Assembly (NCBI GenBank): GCA_009912235.1
Contig: WNDS01000001.1
Coordinates: forward strand, 434,001-498,000
DNA: 64,000 nucleotides
Direction: 5' to 3'
Source of the DNA: Stenotrophomonas maltophilia
GTDB lineage: Bacteria; Pseudomonadota; Gammaproteobacteria; Xanthomonadales; Xanthomonadaceae
Under the pieces are notes generated by a model. That model was not told where the DNA came from and did no database searches. It saw only the letters and a list, made by a program, of their open reading frames with translations. Positions within the stretch are counted from its first letter, which is position 1, and each line of letters begins with the position of its first letter. Positions 51,468 through 59,977 of this stretch are shown here, piece by piece. The position numbers and the translations under genes were made by a program.

Positions 51468-52100
51468 GTGCGAGTTCTCATCGTCGACGATCACACCCTG
51501 GTCCGCGCTGGCCTTGGCCGGCTGCTGCAGGGGTTTGCCGACGTGCAGCTGGTGGGCGAAGCCAGCAACGCCGAACAGGCGTTGCAGCTGGCCCTGCAGC
51601 TGGCGCCGGACGTGGTGCTGATGGACCTGTCGCTGCCCGGCCGCACCGGCCTGGAAGCGCTCAGCGACATCCACGTGCGTGCACCGGGCACCCGCGTGGT
51701 GATGATGAGCATGCACGACGATGCCGCCCATGTGCGCGATGCACTGGACCGCGGCGCGGTCGGCTTCGTGGTGAAGGATGCCGCCCCGCAGGAGCTTGAA
51801 CTGGCCCTGCGCGCCGCGCACGCCGGGCAGGTATTCCTGAGCCCGCAGATCTCGGCCAAGATGCTGGCGCCGATGCTGGGCCGTGAGAAGCCCACCGGCA
51901 TCGCCGCCCTGTCACCGCGCCAGCGCGAGATCCTGCGCCGCATCGGCAAGGGCGAGAGCAACAAGGAAATCGCCGCCGATCTGGGCATCAGCGTGAAGAC
52001 GGTGGAGACCCACCGCGCACGCATGATGGAATCGCTGGGCTGCCGCCGCGCCAATGACCTGCTGCTGCTGGCCGCACGCCACCAGCACGAGCTGGAATGA
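51468..52100 (+). CDS. fsnR: NarL/FixJ-family response regulator, probably FsnR
   Basis: The 210-residue regulator has a receiver (VRVLIVDDHTLVRAGLGRLL, phospho-Asp in VVLMDLSLPGRTG, Lys in FVVKDAA) and a LuxR-type HTH (LSPRQREILRRIGKGESNKE, then VKTVETHRARMMESLG). In S. maltophilia the orphan regulator FsnR is a NarL-type protein in the flagellar locus that activates flagellar operons; position and domain structure fit, but the identity is inferred from memory. The start is GTG 51468. No kinase gene is adjacent; the HisKA_3 kinase at 26501 is a candidate partner. Confidence 0.75.
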   Translation: MRVLIVDDHTLVRAGLGRLLQGFADVQLVGEASNAEQALQLALQLAPDVVLMDLSLPGRTGLEALSDIHVRAPGTRVVMMSMHDDAAHVRDALDRGAVGFVVKDAAPQELELALRAAHAGQVFLSPQISAKMLAPMLGREKPTGIAALSPRQREILRRIGKGESNKEIAADLGISVKTVETHRARMMESLGCRRANDLLLLAARHQHELE

Positions 52101-52188
52101 CCGGATAGGGTTGGCAGGCTGACGTTTGCGGGATGCGCTGCCGATGATGGCGGTGCCGGTGCCGCTCATGGCGGTACCGACGACGGGG

Positions 52189-52288
52189 GTAGAGTCGACA
52201 GGGGTAGAGTCGACTGTTAGTCGACTTCCGCGCGCAGCGCGGGATTCAGGCCGGCCGCCAAGAGCAGTCGACTAACAGTCGACTCTAC
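52189..52288. repeat. SMAG doublet (REPIN), AGTCGACT subfamily, with an extra partial copy
   Basis: A partial GTAGAGTCGACA (52189-52200) precedes a full unit (52204-52226), and an inverted unit ends CTAC (52265-52288). The stems are those of the doublet at 33298. Confidence 0.85.
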
Positions 52289-52651
52289 ATGCGCAGCGCG
52301 GGGTTTCCATCCACGGCTGATGTGAACACCACGATCTCCGCGTCAGGTGACAGCCTTTCCAGGCCTATTGTCTTATTTATCAATAACTTGGGCCGGACCG
52401 CCTTCTGCAGGCGGTTCCCGGAACCTGACCAGGCTTCCACCCGCCAGGCTTCCCGCAGGCCACCTTGAACCGGGCAATTGCGAGGGCTCAACATGGCCAG
52501 CGTGGCGCTCACCCAGTCCCCATACGCCAAGGGGTGGAGCGAATCTCTGGCGCGATCGGATTTGTTGCCGTTGAGGAGCGTACGTATTCTCCCGCCATAG
52601 CCGACCTTGACGTTGTGTTGTTCCCGGCTTCAAACAGACGGAGTCCAGACC
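52289..52651. other. intergenic region after the regulator gene
   Basis: These 363 bases contain an A/T-rich patch (52365-52390) unlike the surrounding DNA. No convincing reading frame or terminator is visible. It may mark the left boundary of a transferred segment. Confidence 0.4.
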
Positions 52652-53011
52652 ATGCGGCAAGTTTTGGCGTGTTTTTCCTTCTCGTGGCTGATCGTGGCAG
52701 GTGTTCTGCATTTCGCGATTGACGTCGTCGCACAATTCGTCCGGGGCGTCCGTGCTCCCGGGCCGGAAACAACGCTCTACTACGGCCTTCATTCCAGCTA
52801 CGCACTGGGCCTGGTGTTGTACGGCTCGCTGGGCCTGCTTGTCTCCCGGCAGGCACCCGCGCTCCTGAACCATTGGCCCGTGCTCGCGCTTACTGCACTG
52901 GCCGCTGCAGGCTGGCTCAGCCTGGCCTTCTTTTTCATCGAGTACTGGCCGCCCAGGATGCTGATCGGAGTCTTCGCTGTCCTCGTGCTCTCCATGATTG
53001 CCGCGCGATGA
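52652..53011 (+). CDS. small four-helix membrane protein, hypothetical
   Basis: The 119-residue product has four predicted membrane segments (starting near residues 5, 44, 70 and 97) with short loops. GGAG lies eight bases before the ATG. No family is recognised. Codon use has more A/T at third positions than the flagellar genes, and the gene sits with the AraC and SDR genes between fsnR and rpoN, so it is probably part of the same insertion. Confidence 0.65.
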   Translation: MRQVLACFSFSWLIVAGVLHFAIDVVAQFVRGVRAPGPETTLYYGLHSSYALGLVLYGSLGLLVSRQAPALLNHWPVLALTALAAAGWLSLAFFFIEYWPPRMLIGVFAVLVLSMIAAR

Positions 53012-53123
53012 GGGCCGAATCTCATCTCCACGGGACGTGGCCGGCCGGGATATGCACATCGTGCGTCCCCTCAACGTCCCCTCGGCCCCCGTGCATCTCC
53101 TCCATGGCAAATAGCGTGGCGAC

Positions 53124-54149
53124 ATGTCAGCCGCCGCGGTGCAGCTGCGGCCGGTCACTGCCATGAAAACACCTGACACGTTCGTGGTACCGCCCAACGT
53201 GGCCGCCGGCTTTGGCCTCTCGATCGAGCGGCTGTGTGTGCTTGCCGGCGTGAAACCGTCACACGCGTTCACGACAGACGAGTTCTTCCGCCTCTGGAAA
53301 GCCGTCGAGAATGAAGTCGACGATCGGGCGGCGGGATTGCAGTTTGGTTCGGAAGGGATTGATCGTGGTTACGGTGTCCCCTCGATTGTTGCGCTGCACG
53401 CACCGGACTTCCGCCAAGCGATGGCCACCCTCGCCCGCTACAAGCGCCTCACCTGCCCCGAGCTGGTCGAGGTCGAGACCAAGGGCGACGAAGCCATCAT
53501 TCGTTACCGTTGGCTCCAGGCGACGGGCGAGGTGCCTCGTCTGCTGGTCGATACAACCATGGCCTCGCTGAAGGCAATGGTGCACAGAGGCAGCGCGGGC
53601 AAGATCGCACCCATCCGGCTCGAACTGGCGCGACGGCCCATGGATCACGCGCTCTTACGCGGCCATTTCGAATGCCCCGTCGTTTTCTCGGCGGCGAGCG
53701 ACGCAATGGTATTTGATCGCAGGGCGCTCGACGCTCCGTTCGTCGGCGCCGGCGGAGGCGCCTTTGCGCTCGTGGTCGAGGGCATGGAGAAGAAACTGGC
53801 CGAGGGCGAGGGATACCCTGCGCTCGTGGCCGAAGTGCGCGTGGCCATCGCGCGCCAGTTGAGCGAAGGTCGTCCATCCAGCATCGCCGCAGTCTCAAGC
53901 CGGCTCGGCAGCAGCAGCCGGACCCTGCAACGCCGCCTTTCGCTGTTGGGGAGCACCTTCCAGCAGCAACTGGACGGCGTTCGGCGCACAACGGCCAGCC
54001 GACTACTCGCCATGACCGAACTGGATTCGATCGCGATTGCCCTGCTGCTGGGGTTCGCGGAACCCAACTCGTTCACCCGCGCATTCCGCGCCTGGGAGCA
54101 GACCACGCCGAACCGCTGGCGCGAGCGCCACACCCACGACCAGGCGTAG
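53124..54149 (+). CDS. AraC-family transcriptional regulator
   Basis: The 341-residue regulator has an N-terminal arabinose-binding-type domain of the OruR/ArgR-like class (about residues 20-200) and a C-terminal AraC HTH with SRTLQRRLSLLGSTFQQQLD and IALLLGFAEPNSFTRAFRAW. Such regulators respond to small molecules and often control the next gene, here an SDR oxidoreductase 100 bases downstream. Met at residue 14 (53163) is an alternative start. It has no flagellar link. Confidence 0.87.
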   Translation: MSAAAVQLRPVTAMKTPDTFVVPPNVAAGFGLSIERLCVLAGVKPSHAFTTDEFFRLWKAVENEVDDRAAGLQFGSEGIDRGYGVPSIVALHAPDFRQAMATLARYKRLTCPELVEVETKGDEAIIRYRWLQATGEVPRLLVDTTMASLKAMVHRGSAGKIAPIRLELARRPMDHALLRGHFECPVVFSAASDAMVFDRRALDAPFVGAGGGAFALVVEGMEKKLAEGEGYPALVAEVRVAIARQLSEGRPSSIAAVSSRLGSSSRTLQRRLSLLGSTFQQQLDGVRRTTASRLLAMTELDSIAIALLLGFAEPNSFTRAFRAWEQTTPNRWRERHTHDQA

Positions 54150-54249
54150 AGCCGTCCGTCGTGCTGCGACCGGAGAGGTGCTCGCTTCCCCCTGCCACGA
54201 CGGCTCTGTCACCTCAGTGCCTCTTCAACCATCTCGACGGAGCGTCCCC

Positions 54250-55011
54250 TTGAAACTCTCCAACAACACCATCCTGATCACCGGCGGAACGAGCGGCATC
54301 GGCATCGAACTGGCGAAGCAGCTGCTTGCAGCGGGCAACGTCGTGCTGATAACCGGACGGTCTGCAGACCGCCTGGCCAAGATCCGTGACGCGACCCCGG
54401 CCCTGCACACGTTCGTCTGCGATCAAAGCGATCCGGCCGCGATAGTGAGCGCATGCGAATCGATCTCCCAGGCCTTCCCATCGCTCAATGTGCTGATCAA
54501 CAACGCCGGCATCGGGGGCAAACTCAACCTGAACGAAACGGACCGGCCGTTGGGCGATCTGGAGGATGAAATCAGGACAAACCTGATCGGCCCGATCCAG
54601 ATCATCCACCAGCTGCTGCCCCTGTTGAAGCGCCAGCACAACGCTACCATCGTGAACGTTACGTCAGGTCTTGCATTCGTTCCGATGGCGCTCAAGCCGA
54701 TCTATTGCGCTACCAAGGCGGCGATGCATTCGTACACGCAATCCCTTCGCGCGCAACTGGCGAACACGTCAGTCAAGGTCGTTGAACTGGCGCCGCCAGC
54801 CACCGGCACAGCGTTCAACCAGGGGCAGGAGGACATGAACGGCGCTAGGCAGATGGACGTCACGGCGTTTGGCCGTGCGGCGCTACGAGGTCTCCGGACA
54901 GGGCGCGACGAGGTGCTGCCCGGTGCCAGCGGGTTGATCCGTCTGATCGGCCGAATCAATCCGCGCGCTGTGTTCAGGCGCGCTGACGCCGTGAAGATGG
55001 GCGGCCAGTGA
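54250..55011 (+). CDS. SDR family oxidoreductase (DltE-like)
   Basis: The 253-residue enzyme shows TGGTSGIG near residue 11, NNAGIGG near residue 84, SG in VNVTSGLAF and the YCATK catalytic pair in PIYCATKAAMHSY. The family includes DltE-like reductases of unknown substrate. The start is taken as TTG 54250, since no ATG or GTG lies between the preceding gene and the Rossmann motif at a sensible distance. It probably forms a regulator-enzyme pair with the AraC gene and was inserted into the flagellar locus. Confidence 0.85.
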   Translation: MKLSNNTILITGGTSGIGIELAKQLLAAGNVVLITGRSADRLAKIRDATPALHTFVCDQSDPAAIVSACESISQAFPSLNVLINNAGIGGKLNLNETDRPLGDLEDEIRTNLIGPIQIIHQLLPLLKRQHNATIVNVTSGLAFVPMALKPIYCATKAAMHSYTQSLRAQLANTSVKVVELAPPATGTAFNQGQEDMNGARQMDVTAFGRAALRGLRTGRDEVLPGASGLIRLIGRINPRAVFRRADAVKMGGQ

Positions 55012-55352
55012 TCGCCCATCTGCCGGCCAATGGAAGCGACGCATGCATCGAAATGCCAGGTGCAGGGCACGCCCGACCGCCGCAGACCACACCCCTGCGC
55101 CGGAATACCGTCATCCACGCGCACCCCGACGGGAACCCGCGTACATGCCGGAACCTGCCGTGGCCGGCAACCATCCGGAATCAATGGCTTGCGCGGACGC
55201 ACCGTCAAGATTCCGCGCCGATGTAAGGGTTTTCCCTACCGCCTGTCGGGAGCACCACCATCCTGCTCAGGAACCCCCCGATTACGGGACTGACCCGGCA
55301 GAAGCAAGATGTGTTCCACAAGGCGTCGGGGAGCGGCGCCGGGGACGCGACA
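55012..55352. other. intergenic region upstream of rpoN
   Basis: These 341 bases should contain the rpoN promoter, but no strong -35/-10, sigma-54 or sigma-28 site is visible. Short frames lack ribosome binding sites. Confidence 0.4.
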
Positions 55353-56765
55353 ATGAAGGCTGCACTTTCGGCCCAGATGGGCCAGCAACTCCACCTTACC
55401 CCGCAGCTGCTGCAGTCGATCCGGCTGCTGCAGCTGGACGGCCTGCAGCTGGAACAGGAAATCCAGCGCCTGCTGGACAGCAATCCGCTGCTGGAGATCG
55501 AAGAGGCACCGGCCGATGCGCCGGCGGCCAGCAGCGATGGCGACGAGGCCACGCTGCAGGCGGCCGCGTTCGACGAACTGCCCGAATCCTCGATGTGGGA
55601 TGTGGCCGGCGCCAACTGGCAGGACGGCGATGACGACCGCATGGCGCGCGTCGCCGCAGGCGAGTCCAGCGACCCGCAGCTGCGCGTGCTGCAGCAGTTG
55701 GCCCTGGACCTGGACGACCGCGAACTGGCGGTGGCCGCGTTCTGGCTGGACCACTGCGATGACGCCGGCTACCTGCAGGCACCGCTGGTCCAGCTGCAGC
55801 TGCGCGCCTGCGCCCAGTTCGACATGGACGGCGGTTGCATCGAAGCGGTGCGCCAGCAGCTGCTGCACGGCGAACCGGCTGGCATGGCCGCGCAGGACCT
55901 GCGCGAATGCCTGCTGGCGCAGCTGCGCAGCCTGCACGGCACGGTGCCGGCCCGCCACCTGGCCCAGCGCCTGCTGGCCGGCGATCTGGACGCGCTGGCC
56001 ACGCACGACTACCCCGCCCTCGCCCGCCTGCACGATGCCGAAATCGCCGACATCCGCGAAGCGGTGCGGCTGGTGCTCTCACTGCAGCCGCGCCCGGGTG
56101 ACAGCCTGCTGCCCGAGCGCAGCCCGGTGGTGGTGCCGGACGTGGTGGCCTGGCTGGCCGATGGCCAGTGGCGCGTGGCGCTGAACCCGGCCACCAGCCG
56201 CCGCGTCAGCCTCAACCCGGTCTACGAGCAGGTGCTGGCCGACAGTGCCGAGGCCGCCCAGCCGCTGCGTGAGATGCTGCAGGAAGCGCGCTGGTTCAGC
56301 CGCGGCCTGTCGATGCGCTATGACACCCTGCTGCGCACCGCCCGCGTCATCATCGAGCGCCAGGCCGCGTTCCTGGTGCGCGGCGAAGAGGCCATGGCCC
56401 CGCTGACGCTGAAGGAAGTGGCCGAGGAAATCGGCATGCACGAATCCACCGTTTCGCGCATCACCACCGGCAAGTACCTGCAGACCCCGCGCGGCACCTT
56501 CGAACTGAAGCACTTCTTCGCCGTGCGGCTGGATGGCGCCAGCGTCTCGGGCCAGGCGGTCAAGGCCATGGTGCGCCGCCTGATCGACGCCGAACCGGCC
56601 GGCCGCCCGCTGGCTGATGAGGCCATTGCCGGCCTGCTGTCGCGCCAGGGGGTGAACATTGCCCGCCGAACCGTCGCAAAATACCGGGAACAACTGGATA
56701 TCGCCCCCGCCCGCGAACGTCGCCGGCTGGGCGCCAGGCAACCACAGCTGGCCCGGGTGTGCTGA
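55353..56765 (+). CDS. rpoN: RNA polymerase sigma-54 factor, flagellar-locus copy
   Basis: The 470-residue sigma factor has the Gln/Leu-rich activator-interaction region (GQQLHLTPQLLQSIRLLQLD), an acidic region II, the core-binding part, the HTH (MHESTVSRITTGKYLQTPRG) and the RpoN box ARRTVAKYRE at residues 437-446. Xanthomonadaceae usually encode two RpoN proteins, and the one in the flagellar locus (RpoN2) serves motility. The ATG at 55353 gives the normal N-terminus. It is followed 14 bases later by a receiver gene and then fleQ. Confidence 0.95.
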   Translation: MKAALSAQMGQQLHLTPQLLQSIRLLQLDGLQLEQEIQRLLDSNPLLEIEEAPADAPAASSDGDEATLQAAAFDELPESSMWDVAGANWQDGDDDRMARVAAGESSDPQLRVLQQLALDLDDRELAVAAFWLDHCDDAGYLQAPLVQLQLRACAQFDMDGGCIEAVRQQLLHGEPAGMAAQDLRECLLAQLRSLHGTVPARHLAQRLLAGDLDALATHDYPALARLHDAEIADIREAVRLVLSLQPRPGDSLLPERSPVVVPDVVAWLADGQWRVALNPATSRRVSLNPVYEQVLADSAEAAQPLREMLQEARWFSRGLSMRYDTLLRTARVIIERQAAFLVRGEEAMAPLTLKEVAEEIGMHESTVSRITTGKYLQTPRGTFELKHFFAVRLDGASVSGQAVKAMVRRLIDAEPAGRPLADEAIAGLLSRQGVNIARRTVAKYREQLDIAPARERRRLGARQPQLARVC

Positions 56766-56779
56766 AAGGGAATTTGAAC

Positions 56780-57157
56780 ATGAACAAGCTCACTGTCCTG
56801 CTGGTCGATGACCATGAGGGCTTCATCAACGCCGCCATGCGCCACTTCCGCAAGGTCGACTGGCTGGAAGTGGTTGGCAGCGCCGGCAACGGCCTGGAGG
56901 CGATCGAGCGCTCGGAAGCGCTGCGCCCGCAGCTGGTGCTGATGGACCTGGCCATGCCGGAAATGGGCGACCTGCAGACCACCCGCCTGATCAAATCGCA
57001 GGACGATGCGCCCTACATCGTCATTGCCAGCCACTTCGACGACACCGAACACCGCGAGCACGCCCTGCGGGCCGGCGCCGACAACTTCGTCAGCAAGCTG
57101 TCCTACATCCAGGAAGTCATGCCAATCCTGGAAGGCCTGAAAGGAGAAAGCTCATGA
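56780..57157 (+). CDS. single-domain response regulator between rpoN and fleQ
   Basis: The 125-residue protein is a stand-alone receiver with VLLVDDHEGFINAAMRHFRK, phospho-Asp in LVLMDLAMPEMGDL and the switch Lys in FVSKLSY. It has no output domain, so it probably acts by protein contact, possibly on FleQ or on a phosphorelay. The start is ATG 56780; the open frame begins at 56759. It overlaps fleQ by four bases. A receiver gene here is usual in Xanthomonas and Stenotrophomonas. Confidence 0.88.
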   Translation: MNKLTVLLVDDHEGFINAAMRHFRKVDWLEVVGSAGNGLEAIERSEALRPQLVLMDLAMPEMGDLQTTRLIKSQDDAPYIVIASHFDDTEHREHALRAGADNFVSKLSYIQEVMPILEGLKGESS

Positions 57158-58653
57158 GCGAGTCGCGCATCCTGGTGCTGGACAATGACGCCGTGCGTGC
57201 CGAACGCACCGTCGCCCTGCTGGAATTCATGGATTTCAACCCGCGCTGGGTGTCCGATGCCGCCGACCTGGACCTGTCGCGGCAGCGCCAGAACGACTGG
57301 ATGGCGGTGATCGTCGGCAACCTGGAAGCCACCCCGGACAGCCAGGCCCTGTATGCCTGGCTGGGCAGGAGCAGCCTGCCGCCGCCGGTGCTGCTGGCCG
57401 ACGGCGATGCCGCCGTGTTCGCGCAGCGCCATGGCCTGCACGAAGCCAACGTGTGGCCGCTGGAGACCCCGCTGCGGCATGCGCAGATGGAAGGCCTGCT
57501 GCGCCGCGCCAGCCTGAAGCGGCTGGATGCCGAGCACCAGGCTGGTGCCGTGCAGGACCAGGGCCCGAGTGGCCATGGCCCGGCCATCACCCACCTGCGC
57601 AAGATGATCGAGCAGGTGGCCGCCTTCGATACCACCGTGCTGGTGCTGGGTGAATCCGGCACGGGCAAGGAAGTGGTCTCGCGCAGCATCCACCAGCGCT
57701 CGCCGCGCCGCGATGGCCCGTTCGTGGCGATCAACTGCGGCGCCATTCCGGCCGAGCTGCTGGAAAGCGAGCTGTTCGGCCATGAGAAAGGCGCCTTCAC
57801 CGGTGCCCTGACCGCACGCAAGGGCCGTTTCGAAATGGCCGAGGGCGGCACCCTGCTGCTGGACGAAATCGGCGACATGAGCCTGCCGGTGCAGGTCAAG
57901 CTGCTGCGCGTGCTGCAGGAACGCAGCTTCGAGCGCGTCGGTGGCAACCAGACCATCCGCTGCAACGTGCGGGTGATCGCCGCCACCCACCGCGACCTGG
58001 AATCGCGCATTGCCGACGGCAAGTTCCGCGAGGACCTGTTCTACCGCCTGAACGTGTTCCCGATCGACGTGCCGGCCCTGCGCGAACGCCGCGAGGACCT
58101 GCCGGTGCTGGTGGACACCATTGCCGCGCAGCTGGGCCGCACCGGCCGTGGCGATGTGCGCTTCACCGCCGAAGCGCTGCAGGCGCTGGCGGGCTACGAG
58201 TGGCCGGGCAACGTGCGCGAACTGACCAACCTGGTCGAACGCCTGGCGGTGCTGCGCCCGGGCGCCGCGGTGCGCGTGCAGGACCTGCCGGCGCGCTACC
58301 GTGGCGATGCCGCACTGCCGGTGCCGGCCGCCGCACCCTCCGTGCCGGTGCCCGGCAACGAAGAACGTCTGGACCTGCGCAGCTTCTCCTTCCATACGCC
58401 CGGCAGCGGCAACCAGCCGCCGCTGCAGCACGGCATCGAGGTGGAGCGCGCCGCCACGGCCCTGCCGGACGACGGCCTGGACCTGCGCAACCACATGGCC
58501 ACGATTGAACTCGGCCTGATCAACGAAGCGCTGGAGCGCACCCAGGGTGTGGTGGCGCACGCCGCCCAGCTGCTGGGCCTGCGCCGCACCACGCTGGTGG
58601 AAAAGCTGCGCAAGTACGGCATCGAGCGCGAGCAGGCCGAGCTGTCCAGCTGA
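57154..58653 (+). CDS. fleQ: sigma-54-dependent flagellar master regulator FleQ
   Basis: The 499-residue enhancer-binding protein has an N-terminal FleQ (REC-like) domain that lacks a phospho-acceptor, an AAA+ domain with Walker A GESGTGKE (166-173), GAFTGA (213-218) and Walker B LLLDEIGD (234-241), and a C-terminal Fis-type HTH (VVAHAAQLLGLRRTTLVEKL). In Pseudomonas FleQ binds c-di-GMP, which switches it from flagellar activation to matrix gene regulation; the Walker A and nearby residues involved are kept. It should act with the adjacent RpoN on the sigma-54 sites listed here. Confidence 0.95.
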   Translation: MSESRILVLDNDAVRAERTVALLEFMDFNPRWVSDAADLDLSRQRQNDWMAVIVGNLEATPDSQALYAWLGRSSLPPPVLLADGDAAVFAQRHGLHEANVWPLETPLRHAQMEGLLRRASLKRLDAEHQAGAVQDQGPSGHGPAITHLRKMIEQVAAFDTTVLVLGESGTGKEVVSRSIHQRSPRRDGPFVAINCGAIPAELLESELFGHEKGAFTGALTARKGRFEMAEGGTLLLDEIGDMSLPVQVKLLRVLQERSFERVGGNQTIRCNVRVIAATHRDLESRIADGKFREDLFYRLNVFPIDVPALRERREDLPVLVDTIAAQLGRTGRGDVRFTAEALQALAGYEWPGNVRELTNLVERLAVLRPGAAVRVQDLPARYRGDAALPVPAAAPSVPVPGNEERLDLRSFSFHTPGSGNQPPLQHGIEVERAATALPDDGLDLRNHMATIELGLINEALERTQGVVAHAAQLLGLRRTTLVEKLRKYGIEREQAELSS

Positions 58654-58677
58654 GCCACCGCTGCCGGGGTCGCTGCA

Positions 58678-58766
58678 GGGGTCAGATCCCTTCCGCAGGG
58701 AGGGCGCTGACCCCATGCGATCCCAGCGGGGTCGAAGCCCTTTCCGCTGGAAAGGGATCCGACCCC
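58678..58766. repeat. two inverted GGGGTC...GACCCC repeats
   Basis: Unit 1 runs GGGGTCAGATCCC...GCTGACCCC (58678-58714) and unit 2 GGGGTCGAAGCCC...ATCCGACCCC (58728-58766). They resemble the pair at 34429-34511. The region between fleQ and the next gene holds nothing else. Confidence 0.75.
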
Positions 58767-58860
58767 TTCTGCGTTTCAGGCTTTCTGCATTTGCAGGTAT
58801 TCCTACAGACAGCAGCACGCCACTGCGGAACATGGGCGGTACACCCCAGGAGGTTCCGCC

Positions 58861-59220
58861 ATGCACCGCTTGCCCCTGCTTGCCGCCCTGCTGTCCCCCG
58901 TACCGGCCATTGCCTCTTCGGCGCCCTGCACGCTGCCGGCGCTGCTCGATGGCCGCCAGTTCATCAACCTCAGCGATCCGCTGTACCACCCTGGCAACCC
59001 CAACGCCGGCCGCATGGTGCAGGTGAACTTCAGTGGCGACCGCTACCTGCTGCAGGTGCTGGGCACGCCGCTGGCCGTGGCCGGTACCTACCGCTACCAG
59101 CGGCTGGCACCGCATGTGGGCGAGGTGCGCATGACCGAGGCCTACCCCGGGGGCACCAGCCGCTACACGCTGCTGCTGACCTGCCTGACCGACCAGCAGG
59201 GGCAGTTCGTGTTCACCTAG
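58861..59220 (+). CDS. small secreted hypothetical protein
   Basis: The 119-residue product has a signal peptide (MHRLPLLAALLSPVPAIASS) and two cysteines in the mature part that could form a disulfide. Segments include RQFINLSDPLYHPGNPNAG and RYTLLLTCLTD. GGAGG precedes the ATG. No family is recognised. It is flanked by repeats on both sides and lies between fleQ and fliE, so it may be an accessory gene unrelated to flagella. Confidence 0.7.
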   Translation: MHRLPLLAALLSPVPAIASSAPCTLPALLDGRQFINLSDPLYHPGNPNAGRMVQVNFSGDRYLLQVLGTPLAVAGTYRYQRLAPHVGEVRMTEAYPGGTSRYTLLLTCLTDQQGQFVFT

Positions 59221-59340
59221 CATGACGGGCCGGTGGAACCGCCCCAGCGGCAGAACGGCGGGCGTTGGACGCTGCAGCCCTAGGCCAGAAAAATGACGTC
59301 GGTTTGCTGACGCGGGGGCCGAGGCCGGGATTGAGGGAAA

Positions 59341-59475
59341 GGCCCCATCCATGCATGGCGTGGATCTACAGAAGCGGGGTTGAGGGGAAACGGCCCTCTC
59401 CATGCATGGCGTGGGCATGCAGAGCCGGGAGAGACGAAGGCCCCATCGCCACGTGGCGTGGTCGCGCAGCCACCG
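59341..59475 (-). repeat. three decaying SMAG-type tandem copies
   Basis: Copies of about 50 bases begin at 59341, 59392 and 59439, each opening GGCCC. The first contains the complete reversed SMAG unit (59346-59369, ending CTAC); the later two have decayed stems. Confidence 0.65.
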
Positions 59476-59530
59476 GTGGCAGGCACTTTCCCGGCGCAAC
59501 CTGTCACAAGACTGAATCACTCAGCCGTTT

Positions 59531-59546
59531 CGGCACGCCGCTTGCA
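59531..59546 (+). promoter_or_regulatory. sigma-54 promoter of the fliE operon
   Basis: CGGCACGCCGCTTGCA has GG and GC ten bases apart. It lies 46 bases before the fliE ATG. Confidence 0.8.
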
Positions 59547-59592
59547 ACGTCTCCAGGCAGAAACCCGCCCCTGTTTCATGGAACCGTTGTAG

Positions 59593-59964
59593 ATGTCGCA
59601 CTCCGTCACGTCGATCCTTTCGCAGATCCGCTCCTACCAGTCCCAGATCACGCAGCCGTCCACCGTGCTGCCGACCGGGAACGAAGCGCCGCGCGACAAC
59701 GCCATCGCCGCCACTGCACTGGGCCTGCCCCAGGCGCAGCCGGCCAGCTTCACCGAAACGCTGCGTGGCGCTCTGTCCAGCGTCAACCAGGCGCAGCAGA
59801 CCTCCGGCCAGCTCGCCCGTGATTTCGAACTGGGGGTGCCCGGCGCCGACCTGGCCAAGGTCATGGTCGCCTCCCAGCAGTCGCAGATCGCCTTCCGCGC
59901 CACCGTGGAAGTCCGTAACCGTCTCGTCCAGGCTTACCAGGACGTGATGAACATGCCGCTGTAA
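59593..59964 (+). CDS. fliE: flagellar hook-basal body complex protein FliE
   Basis: The 123-residue protein joins the MS ring to the rod and is the first axial export substrate. It has FTETLRGALSSVNQAQQTSG in the middle and the C-terminal VMVASQQSQIAFRATVEVRN region ending YQDVMNMPL, typical of FliE. It opens the fliEFGHI... operon under a sigma-54 promoter. Confidence 0.95.
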   Translation: MSHSVTSILSQIRSYQSQITQPSTVLPTGNEAPRDNAIAATALGLPQAQPASFTETLRGALSSVNQAQQTSGQLARDFELGVPGADLAKVMVASQQSQIAFRATVEVRNRLVQAYQDVMNMPL

Positions 59965-59977
59965 GCAACCGCGCGCC

